DNA of 64,000 nucleotides from Azospirillaceae bacterium (GTDB lineage: Bacteria; Pseudomonadota; Alphaproteobacteria; Azospirillales; Azospirillaceae): positions 496,001-560,000 of the forward strand of contig JAPWJW010000001.1 in assembly GCA_028283825.1 (NCBI GenBank), read 5' to 3'. The position numbers were made by a program, and so were the translations under genes. The notes under the pieces were generated by a model that was not told where the DNA came from, ran no database searches, and worked only from the letters and a program-made list of their open reading frames with translations. Shown piece after piece: positions 42,502 through 50,363 of the stretch (positions are counted from its first letter, which is position 1; every line of letters starts with the position of its first letter).

Positions 42502-44577
42502 TCACGCGGCGGCTTCGGTGGCGCGGACCTGGCCCAGGAATTGGCGCACCGCCTCCTCCAGCCGGGCGGCCTGGGCGGACAGCCCTTCGGCGCTGTGGCG
42601 CACCTGGCCGGCCGACAGGCCGGTGGACAGGGCGGCGGAATGGACCTGGCCGATGGTGTTGTTCACCGCCTCCACCCCTTGCGCCGCTTCGCTGATGGAC
42701 CGGCTGATCTCCGCCGTGGCGGCGTTCTGTTCCTCCACCGCGGCGGCGATGGTGCTGGACACGCTGCCCAGCTGGATGATGGTGCCGCCGATCTGGCGGA
42801 TGGCGTCCACCACCGCACCCACCGCCTGGCGCACGGCGCCGATCTCGCCCGCGATGTCGCCGGTGGCCTTGGAGGTCTGGCCGGCCAGGATTTTCACTTC
42901 CGAGGCCACCACGGCGAACCCCTTGCCGGCCTCCTGCGCCCGGGCGGCCTCGATGGTGGCGTTCAGGGCCAGCAGGTTGGTCTGGCCGGCGATGTCGTCG
43001 ATCAGCCGGGTGACGCTGCCGATGCGTTCGGCGGCACCGCTCAGGCGCTCCACCATGTCGGCCGCCCCGTCCGCCTCGTCATTGGCGCGGCGGGAGATGG
43101 TGATGGCCTGCTGCAACTGGCTGCTGATCTCCCGCACCGACAGGGACAATTGCTCTGTCGCACCGGCCACCGTCTGGGTATTGCGCGAAGCCGCCTCGCT
43201 GCTGAGGGCCACGCTGTTGGCCTGGTCGGCGGTGGCGTCGGCCGACAGGCCCATGGCCTGCGACAGGGCGGTCATCTGCGCCGCCGCCTCCACCAGGGCC
43301 GCGATGATGCCGCCGACGGAGGATTCGAAGCCGTCGGCCATGGCCGACAAGGCGGCTTGGCGGTGGGCCGCCGCCTCGCGCCGCTCGGCCGCCAGCTGGG
43401 CCTCCTGCTCACGCATCTGCGTGGCGTTGGCGCGGAAGATGGTGACGGTGCGCGCCATCTCCGCGATCTCATCGCTGCCGCGGGTGTCGATCGCCACCTG
43501 CAGGTCGCCGTTGGCCAGGGCCAGCATGCCGCGGGACAGGTGGGCGACGCGCCCGGCGACGCTGCGGCCGACATAAAAGATGGCCACCAGCACGGCGACG
43601 GCCACGCCGGCGATGCCGGACACGATCAGCAGGATGCGGGCGAAGGCCACCACGGCCGCCAATTCCTTGGCCTGGACCTGCACCTCGGCCTGGGTCTGGG
43701 CGCCGATCTCGGCCCCCAGCTTCTGCACCCGGGCGGCGATGGCGGCACTCTGGTGCAGCAGGCCGGCGCTCTGGTCCTGCGCGTCGGCCAGGCGGCTTTT
43801 CAGCACGACCAGGCCGCCGGCGGTGATGTCGCCGAAACCGGGGGCGGCCGGGACCGGTTCGCCTTGCGCGATGCGGGTAAGGATGTCGACGGTGTCGGCC
43901 GGCAGGGCGCCCGTGAGGCCGCGCAGACGTTGCAGGGCGGCCGCGACCTCGGCCCGCAGCGGCGCCGGGTCCGCGCCCGCCGTCACCGGCTGCGCCAGCA
44001 GCGCGCCGAAGGCCTGGACCTGCGCCAGGGCGGACAGCAGGGCCGGGCTGGGCGTCCGGACCAGCGCCGCCATCAGGGCGGCTTGCGCCCGGGTGTTCGC
44101 CTCGGCTGCCGCCTTCTCCTGCGCCGATACCGCCTGGCGGAGGCGCCAGCGGGCGTCCTCCGCCCCGTTCAGCACCTGTAGAAGTGCCGAAAAGCGGCCG
44201 CCCAGCACGCGCAGCTCATCCAGCTGCGGCGTCTGGCCCAGCTTGACGTTGGCCTGGCGCAGGGCGTCGTTGAACGCCTTCTCCGCCCCAGCCAGGGCCT
44301 TGCGCGTGGCCTGCGCCTCCTCCGGCGTGGCGGCGACGGCGGCGTCCATCGAGGTGCCGGCGAGGCCCTCCGCGGCGCGGGTCAGGGCGTCCAGCGCATC
44401 CAGGCGCGGCAAGGTCTGGCCGACGATGCCGGCCAGCGTGTTGTCCACCCGGGCATAGGTCAGCCAGCTTTGGCCGGTGATGACCAGCATGGCCAGGATG
44501 ACGGCGCCGAACGCCAGCCCCAGGCGCCCCGCCAAACCCAGGCGTCCTCTCCCCATCACTATCGTCAAAGCGGCCAT
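42502..44577 (-). CDS. Methyl-accepting chemotaxis protein
   Basis: 691 residues with GGAAGGAG before the ATG. TM1 is at about 14-36 and a long helical periplasmic domain lies at about 40-310 (Ala/Gln/Leu-rich, four-helix-bundle-like). TM2 is at about 315-337, followed by HAMP and the cytoplasmic signalling domain with the hairpin tip [37 protein letters not shown]. It controls the flagellar motor through CheA/CheW. Co-transcription with the BMP-type binding protein suggests indirect sensing of a nucleoside-like ligand. Confidence 0.95.
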   Translation of the reverse strand: MAALTIVMGRGRLGLAGRLGLAFGAVILAMLVITGQSWLTYARVDNTLAGIVGQTLPRLDALDALTRAAEGLAGTSMDAAVAATPEEAQATRKALAGAEKAFNDALRQANVKLGQTPQLDELRVLGGRFSALLQVLNGAEDARWRLRQAVSAQEKAAAEANTRAQAALMAALVRTPSPALLSALAQVQAFGALLAQPVTAGADPAPLRAEVAAALQRLRGLTGALPADTVDILTRIAQGEPVPAAPGFGDITAGGLVVLKSRLADAQDQSAGLLHQSAAIAARVQKLGAEIGAQTQAEVQVQAKELAAVVAFARILLIVSGIAGVAVAVLVAIFYVGRSVAGRVAHLSRGMLALANGDLQVAIDTRGSDEIAEMARTVTIFRANATQMREQEAQLAAERREAAAHRQAALSAMADGFESSVGGIIAALVEAAAQMTALSQAMGLSADATADQANSVALSSEAASRNTQTVAGATEQLSLSVREISSQLQQAITISRRANDEADGAADMVERLSGAAERIGSVTRLIDDIAGQTNLLALNATIEAARAQEAGKGFAVVASEVKILAGQTSKATGDIAGEIGAVRQAVGAVVDAIRQIGGTIIQLGSVSSTIAAAVEEQNAATAEISRSISEAAQGVEAVNNTIGQVHSAALSTGLSAGQVRHSAEGLSAQAARLEEAVRQFLGQVRATEAAA

Positions 44578-44932
44578 GGCTCCTTCCCTTCGCTGTTCGT
44601 GCGGTTGGTCAGGCCTGGGCGCGTCATTCCCCCGTCATCGGCGGGCGGGATTGTCCCCGTCCCGATCCCATGGCCGTCCCCTCCGTCCCTGTCCCCCCAG
44701 GGTTCGGTGGCGGTGCCAGTCATAGGATTTCTTGATGATGACTGTGTGACAACCTGGAGGTGCCGCAAAGAAAAAGCTGACCATCTGGTCAGACTTGGCC
44801 GCGGGCGATTCACCGCCGCACACCGGCGGGGCAATCAGCGGAATCTTTAGGCAGAAATGGGGGCCGGCATACGCAATCTCACCGGGTATCCGGGTGGCGC
44901 GGCGTCCGGCACGCGCGACTCGGGGGCGGCGC
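44578..44932. other. Intergenic region upstream of the chemoreceptor
   Basis: 355 bp between the MCP start and the stop of the small gene at 44933. No hairpin, operator or convincing ORF was recognised. It should hold the MCP promoter. Confidence 0.35.
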
Positions 44933-45106
44933 TTAGTGGAAGCGGGCCAGCCGGGCGTTGTGCAGCACCATGTCCAACCCGGCGCGCAGCACCACCACCT
45001 GGTCGAAGGACAGGCCGCACAGCGACAGCAGGGCCGGCACCAGGGCGCGGTTCAGGCGGGCGCGTTCCAGCATCGAACCGGCGCGGGAAAAGCAGATCGT
45101 GGTCAT
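44933..45106 (-). CDS. 57-residue hypothetical protein
   Basis: Three consecutive ATGs follow AGGAAAGGAG; the third (45106) has the best spacing. The protein MTTICFSRAGSMLERARLNR... is helical, with two Cys and a hydrophobic middle (ALVPALLSLCGL), and ends NARLARFH. No family recognised. The strong ribosome-binding site is the main reason to call it. An 18-bp palindrome lies about 120 bp upstream. Confidence 0.5.
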   Translation of the reverse strand: MTTICFSRAGSMLERARLNRALVPALLSLCGLSFDQVVVLRAGLDMVLHNARLARFH

Positions 45107-45410
45107 CATCATCTCCTTTCCTGGCGACGGGTCCGGTTGGGGGCACGGGGCAGGTTTGGCGGGTTGCGATGCCCACTTTATAATTCTGGAACGAAATCGG
45201 CTGTAGATGGCTTGTTCGGCACTCCGCGTTCCATCGATGGAACGATGGCCTGCGCCGCGACGGTTTGTCCCACCCCCCGCCCCGGCTTGATCCAGGACGG
45301 GTGCGGCCATAAATCGGACGCAATGCCAGGCTGTTATCGGGTCCATCGTCCTGGTGCCCCAACCCGCTTCCGCTTTGGGCCCTTCGCTTCTGACACGCAG
45401 GATTTCCGGT
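45107..45410. other. Divergent intergenic region with an 18-bp palindrome
   Basis: About 300 bp between the small ORF and the surface-protein gene, read in opposite directions. Apart from the palindrome at 45227-45244 nothing else is evident. Confidence 0.35.
45227..45244. promoter_or_regulatory. 18-bp perfect palindrome, candidate operator
   Basis: CGTTCCATCGATGGAACG reads identically on both strands. It lies between the divergent small ORF (45106) and surface-protein gene (45411), as expected for an operator shared by both. Confidence 0.5.
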
Positions 45411-46061
45411 ATGCGACGCCTTTCCCTCCGCACCCTTTGCTCCGTCTCCCTGGCGGCCGCGGTGACCTTCACCGCCGCCGCCCTTCCCGGCCTGGCCCAG
45501 GCGCAGGACCATTGGGACGACCACCGGGGTGACGATCACCGTGGCGGCGACCGTCGCGGCGATGACCACCATGGCGGTTCCTGGGGCCCCGGCGGTCCCG
45601 GCCCCGCCCGGTTCCGCGACCATGACGTCATGATCTATGGCCATGGGCCGGTGGTGGTGCCGGAATTCCGCCGCCGCACCTTCCGCGACGTGGTGGTGCT
45701 GCGCCCCTACGGCGGCTTCTATGCCGGCTACGGCCGGTATTACGATGATGGTGAGGCCTACCGCTGGCTGGGCCTGACGGCCATCACCCTGACCCTGCTG
45801 AACAGCATGTCGGAACAGCAGGAGCGTGCGCTGGAAGACGCGCAGATCCAGGCCACATCCGCCCCCGTGGGCGCCCCCATCGTCTGGAATACCGGCAATG
45901 CCGGCGGCAGCGTCACCACCCTGCGCGACGGCCACACCACCGACGGCCAATACTGCCGCGAGTTCCAGCAGACGGTCACCATCGGCGGCGAGACCCAACA
46001 GGCCTACGGCACCGCCTGCCAGCAGCCGGACGGCGCCTGGCATGTGGTGGCCGACAACTGA
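45411..46061 (+). CDS. Secreted Asp/His-rich protein with the same two-Cys C-terminal module as 29720-30214
   Basis: 216 residues from ATG 45411, where a signal peptide (SLAAAVTFTAAALPGLAQA) begins; the 19 residues upstream are not signal-like. The mature N-terminus is an Asp/His/Arg/Gly-rich stretch (HWDDHRGDDHRGGD...) that could bind metal. A middle region has RRRTFRDVVVLRPYGGFYAGYGRYY. The last 40 residues (YCREFQQTVTIGGETQQAYGTACQQPDGAWHV) match the module at the end of the protein encoded at 29720-30214. Likely envelope protein. Confidence 0.75.
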   Translation: MRRLSLRTLCSVSLAAAVTFTAAALPGLAQAQDHWDDHRGDDHRGGDRRGDDHHGGSWGPGGPGPARFRDHDVMIYGHGPVVVPEFRRRTFRDVVVLRPYGGFYAGYGRYYDDGEAYRWLGLTAITLTLLNSMSEQQERALEDAQIQATSAPVGAPIVWNTGNAGGSVTTLRDGHTTDGQYCREFQQTVTIGGETQQAYGTACQQPDGAWHVVADN

Positions 46062-46067
46062 TCGGCC

Positions 46068-46101
46068 GGCGCCGGTTCCACGCGGGACCGGCGCCGTTGT
46101 T
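46068..46101 (+). terminator. Hairpin after the surface-protein gene
   Basis: Perfect 9-bp arms GGCGCCGGT (46068-46076) and ACCGGCGCC (46087-46095), followed by GTTGTT; a weak T-run, so termination is likely but not certain. Confidence 0.6.
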
Positions 46102-46335
46102 CCTTCCCAGGGGGGCGCGACAGGTTCGCGTTCATGCCCCGTATAACAGGACGGTTGCCGTTTCCTTTGGGTAATGGCCGCGTCCTTGCCAATTTCCGCT
46201 TACATGCCGCCAGTATTTATGGTGGTCTGAAGGATAAGCGGCGCGGCCCGGATCCGCGTCCTCTGGATAAATCCTTCCTGCCGGGCTTTTGGACTCTGGT
46301 GACTTGACGTAACCCATCTCGGGAAGTGCGTTTGC

Positions 46336-47475
46336 ATGTCGTCGATTGCTTTGTCTGAGACATCATCCCGCAGCGCCTCACGGCGTCTGGCGGGCTACCT
46401 GGCCGGCAACGGGCAGGCGGGCAATGGCGTGACCAGCATCGCCCATGTCATCATCCCCCACGGTTTCGGCGGGGCGGAGCGGCATGTGGCCGAATTGGCG
46501 GCTTTCCAGGCGGACGACCATCAGGTGATGGTCATCCTGGGCCCCGGTGAAGATGGCGGCGCCGGTGCCCGCCATCTGGCGGCGGCCCTGGATCCCCGGG
46601 TTTCCGTCGTCTGGCTGCCGACACGCCTGCGTACCACCGCACTGTTCTGGAAGCTGCTGGCGCTGTGCCCCGATATCGTGCACGCCCATCTCAACACCGC
46701 CGCGCGCCGGGTGCTGCGCTGCCGGACCGGCTGTCCCCGGGTGGTGACCCTGCACAACGGCTTTCGCGCCGGCCTGCATGACCGCTTCGACGGCATCATC
46801 CGCATCGCCGATTGGCAGACCGGTGTCATGCCCGCCGGCACGGCCGATCGCGCCGTGACCGTGCACAACTGGGTGATGCCCCTGTCCGGCGCCCTGTCCC
46901 GGGATGAGGCCCGCGCCGCCCTGAACTTGGCCGGGGATGCGCCGGTCATCGGCGGCATGGGTCGGCTGGAACATGGCAAGGGTTTCGATGTCCTGGTTGC
47001 CGCCTACGCCCGCCTGCGGGCCCGGTCGCCCCAGGCCCGCCTGGTGCTATTCGGCCAGGGCTCGGAAGAGGCGGCGCTGCGCGATCAGGTCCAGCGCCTT
47101 GGCGTGGCCGACGGCGTGCTGTTCGCCGGTTTCCGCCCCGATGTCCGGCGTTTCCTGCCGGCCTTGGACGTGGGCGTCGTCGCGTCCCGGCATGAGCCGT
47201 TCGGCCTTACCCTGCTGGAATACGCCGATGCCGGCGTGCCGGTGGTGGCCACCCGCACCGACGGGCCGGCGGAAATCCTGGGTGCGGACTATCCCCTGAT
47301 GTGCCTGGCAGAGGATGCCGTAGGTATGGCCGATGCGCTGGCCGCCGCCCTGGATGTCCGCCTGCCGGGGCCGGCGGTGGATCTGTCCCGTTTCCGGCCC
47401 GCCACGCAGATGGCCAAGGTCGGGGCGCTGTATAACCGCCTGGTCGGCGCTCCGGTGCCGGTGAGCGCCCTCTGA
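46336..47475 (+). CDS. Glycosyltransferase family 4
   Basis: 379 residues. IIPHGFGGAERHVAELAA is the N-terminal donor-domain glycine loop. The C-terminal GT-B part has GMGRLEHGKGFDVLVAAYARL, LVLFGQGSEEAALR and the E-x7-E motif EPFGLTLLEYADAGVPVVATRTDGPAE. It transfers a sugar from a nucleotide donor in the cytoplasm, probably in glycan or LPS assembly. No signal peptide. It stands alone just before the glycosylation region. Confidence 0.92.
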   Translation: MSSIALSETSSRSASRRLAGYLAGNGQAGNGVTSIAHVIIPHGFGGAERHVAELAAFQADDHQVMVILGPGEDGGAGARHLAAALDPRVSVVWLPTRLRTTALFWKLLALCPDIVHAHLNTAARRVLRCRTGCPRVVTLHNGFRAGLHDRFDGIIRIADWQTGVMPAGTADRAVTVHNWVMPLSGALSRDEARAALNLAGDAPVIGGMGRLEHGKGFDVLVAAYARLRARSPQARLVLFGQGSEEAALRDQVQRLGVADGVLFAGFRPDVRRFLPALDVGVVASRHEPFGLTLLEYADAGVPVVATRTDGPAEILGADYPLMCLAEDAVGMADALAAALDVRLPGPAVDLSRFRPATQMAKVGALYNRLVGAPVPVSAL

Positions 47476-47482
47476 TGCGTGC

Positions 47483-47638
47483 GGCCCTTGATCGGTCACG
47501 ATCAAGGGCCCCCTCAAGCGCCGGGCGCCGACATTCGTCGGCTAGGCTTCCTCAGTTTTCAGTCCGCCTTCGGCTCCCCGAAAACTTCCGGCGGCCCCAG
47601 TCGGGGCCTACAGCTGCCCGAGGTAAAACCTCGAGCAG
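47483..47638 (+). repeat. Dispersed palindromic repeat, family 1, copy J
   Basis: Leading hairpin with perfect 10-bp arms GGCCCTTGAT / ATCAAGGGCC (47483-47510), core CTCAAGCGCCGGGCGCCGACATTCG onward, GGCCCCAGTCGGGGCC palindrome, and a trailing hairpin CGAGGT-AAA-ACCTCG. It may also terminate the GT4 transcript. Confidence 0.8.
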
Positions 47639-47644
47639 ATGGTG

Positions 47645-47710
47645 TAAATCCGCTCTATCATGAACAGCTTTAGAGCAAGATGCGATCAGGCATGATCGCG
47701 TTCCGCTCTA
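47645..47710. repeat. Palindromic repeat family 2, rearranged copy
   Basis: 47645-47670 is the inverse of 17866-17891 (AAGCTGTTCATGATAGAGCGGATTT region) and 47670-47688 matches 17825-17843 (TTAGAGCAAGATGCGATCA) directly. The right end CCGCTCTA supplies the stop codon (TAG) of the dioxygenase gene. Confidence 0.75.
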
Positions 47711-48821
47711 AATCGGCCCGGCCATCCCCGCCTGCCAGGCGGCATGGAAGGCGCGGATGCGGCCTTCGTTCAGGCCCAGCAGGGCGGGCCGGTCGGCCTG
47801 CACGGTGCCGGCCCAGGCGGCCTCCGCCACGGCCTGGTCCTCCGCCAGCAGGCGGCGGTTGAAGTCGGCCAGGTGGGCCTGCACGCCCACCCGGGCGGCA
47901 TTGCTGGCCCCCTCCGCCCCCTTGGCCAAAGACAGGCGATAACGCAGGTGGCAGCGGCCCGGCTGCACCGTGCCGTCCGGGGCGTACACCGGCTCGTACG
48001 TCTGTACGCTGGCCATCAGGCCGGCGGTCAGGCCGATGGCCAGGTTGGGGAAGATCAGGGCGTGGTCGTAATGGGTCAGCGTCCGCAGCGGCGTCAGCTT
48101 CAGGCGCTTGGCCACGCCATCCCACCAGCGCCGGGTTTCCGCCGTCAGCCCGATGGTGCCGGTGCTGTGCGGGCCGTGGTCGGCGCATTCCCACACGCCC
48201 GCCGTCACCGTGCGGAAGGTTTCCGGATGCACCGTGTCCACATGATAGACCTCCAGCACGTTCTCGATGCCCACCTTCCAGTCGGCGCGCCAGTCCAGCG
48301 GCGCTTGGTCGAAAGGCGGTGGCGAAATTCTCGGACACGGCGTCCAGCCAGGCGCCCAGCGGCCCCAGCCAGTCGTCCAGCGTCGGTCCGCCGCCGGTCA
48401 GGCGCACGAACAGGAAGCGGCCACGGGCCGCCACCTCATACCGGGCCAGGGCCAGGGCGGCCTTGTCGGCCCGGTCCAGGCCGAAGCATTCCTCATTGCC
48501 GGGTATGCCCAGGGGCACGCCGTCGCGGTTGTACGTCCAGCCATGATAGCGGCAACGCAGGGGGCCGTGGCCGCATTCGGCGCTGCGCAGCCGGGCATGG
48601 CGGTGGGAACACACATCGCGGAAGGCGCGGATATCGTCGTCGAAACGCTGCACCACCACCGGCACGCCGGCGATGGTGCGGACCAGATAGCCGTCGGGCG
48701 CGGCCAGTTCGTCGCTGAAACCCACGAAGTGCCACATGCGGGCGAACAGCGCCCGCGTTTCGCGGTCCGCCATCGCGGCACCATAGGCCTCCGGCCCCAG
48801 GGCCGCCCGCAATATCGCCAC
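47708..48821 (-). pseudogene. Rieske aromatic-ring-hydroxylating dioxygenase alpha subunit, frameshifted
   Basis: The N-terminal half, from GTG 48821 or ATG 48773, has the Rieske cluster motif CSHRHA...CRYHGW. The C-terminal half in another frame has the mononuclear-iron motif ENVLEVYHVDTVHPETF. Removing one A from AAA at 48312-48314 joins the frames as ATAFDQAPLDWRADWKVGIENVLEV, giving about 371 residues, a normal family length. So a single base was gained in a 3-bp run, either a real mutation or a sequencing error. As read, no active oxygenase can be made. The family oxidises aromatic or trimethylammonium substrates; no reductase is nearby. Confidence 0.85.
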
Positions 48822-48905
48822 AGCTTGTCCGTCATAACCCCCGCTGCCCCCAAACCTGAACGCCCGGTCTTGTTCCCGGAACGCGGAAACCCCATTCTGC
48901 CCGGC

Positions 48906-50363
48906 ATGGCCACCGTGACCGAAGCCCTTTCTGCCGCCTATGACCATCACACCGCCGGCCGTCCGGATGCGGCGGTGGTGATCTATGACCGCGTCCTGGC
49001 GGTGGAGCCCGAGAACCACGCCGCCCTGCACCTGCTGGGCCTGGCCCTGGTCCAGCTGGGCGACTTGGATGGCGCCACCCAGGCCATGGCGCGGGCGGTG
49101 GCCCTTTGCCCCGGCAACGCCAGCTACCACAGCAACCTGGGTGCGGCGCTGAAGGCGCAAGGCCGCCTGGACAGGGCAGAAGAAACCTATCGCCAGGCGC
49201 TTGCCATTGATCCGGATCATGCCGACGCGCAGGCCAACCTGGGCGGCGTGCTGCACGCCCGGGGCCGCATGGCCGCCGCCGTCGCCAGTCTGGAGCGGGC
49301 GTTGGCGCTGGCGCCGGACCATGCCGTCGCCCTGATCAATCTGGGCGTGGCCCTGACCGACCGGGGCCAGTTGCCCCGCGCCATCGACCTGCTGCGCCGT
49401 GCCGTGGCCGTGACGGAAGGTGGGGAGGAACGTGGGGGCGAGGCGCGCTGGAACCTGGCGGTGGCGCTGCTGATGGCCGGCGACTACGCCGCCGGCTGGC
49501 CGCAGTTCGAGGCCCGGCGCCATCGTGCCGGCCTGGCCCTGTCCCGGCCGCCGGGCACGGAATGGGACGGTAATGATCCCGCTGGCCTTACCTTGCTGGT
49601 CCATACCGAACAGGGCCGGGGCGACAGCCTGCAATTCGCCCGTTTCATCGCCCCCCTGGCGGCGCGTGGCGCCCGCGTGGTGTTGGCCTGCCAGCCGGAA
49701 CTGGTGCGCCTGATGGCGACGGCGCCCGGCGTGGCGGCGGCGGTTTCCACGGCGGATCCCCTGCCGCCCTATGACGCCTACTGCCCGCTGCTCAGCCTGC
49801 CGGCGCGGCTGGGCCTGGCGACGGCGGCCGATCTGGCCCCCACCGGGCCCTATATCTCGGCGGATCCGGCGGCGGTGGCGGCATTCCGCAAGCGGCTGGA
49901 CGCGGTGGCGGGCAGCCGGCGCCAGGTGGGCCTGTGCTGGGCCGGATCCGCCGCCAACCCGGTGGACGCGCGCCGCAGCCTCAACTCCGCCCTGCTGGCG
50001 CCCCTGGTGGCGCGCTTCGGCGACGCGGCCTGTTTCGTCAGCCTGCAAAAGGGCGGGACGGCCGTTCCGCCCGGCCTTGTCGACTGGACGGCGGACCTGG
50101 GCGACTACGCCGACACCGCCGCCCTGGTGGCCGCGCTGGACCTGGTCATCACCGTCGATACCTCCATCGCCCATCTGGCCGGCGCCCTGGGGCGGCCGGT
50201 GTGGCTGCTGAACCGGTCCGATGGTTGCTGGCGCTGGCTGAAGGGCCGGGCCGACAGCCCCTGGTATCCCGGCCTGGTGCAGTTCCGGCAGGAGGACATG
50301 GGCGATTGGCGGCCGGCGCTGTCGCGCGTGGCCACGCGGCTGGGCGGCTGGCTGGCATCATGA
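48906..50363 (+). CDS. TPR protein with glycosyltransferase-9-like C-terminal domain
   Basis: 485 residues from ATG 48906. About five TPR units occupy residues 5-190 (for example HAALHLLGLALVQLGDLDGATQAMARAVAL). The C-terminal part (about 220-480) has VHTEQGRGDSLQFARFIAPLAARGARVVLACQPELV and DLVITVDTSIAHLAGALGRPVWLLN, the signature of the GT9-like proteins found with TPRs in flagellin glycosylation loci. It overlaps the next gene by four bases. Confidence 0.88.
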   Translation: MATVTEALSAAYDHHTAGRPDAAVVIYDRVLAVEPENHAALHLLGLALVQLGDLDGATQAMARAVALCPGNASYHSNLGAALKAQGRLDRAEETYRQALAIDPDHADAQANLGGVLHARGRMAAAVASLERALALAPDHAVALINLGVALTDRGQLPRAIDLLRRAVAVTEGGEERGGEARWNLAVALLMAGDYAAGWPQFEARRHRAGLALSRPPGTEWDGNDPAGLTLLVHTEQGRGDSLQFARFIAPLAARGARVVLACQPELVRLMATAPGVAAAVSTADPLPPYDAYCPLLSLPARLGLATAADLAPTGPYISADPAAVAAFRKRLDAVAGSRRQVGLCWAGSAANPVDARRSLNSALLAPLVARFGDAACFVSLQKGGTAVPPGLVDWTADLGDYADTAALVAALDLVITVDTSIAHLAGALGRPVWLLNRSDGCWRWLKGRADSPWYPGLVQFRQEDMGDWRPALSRVATRLGGWLAS

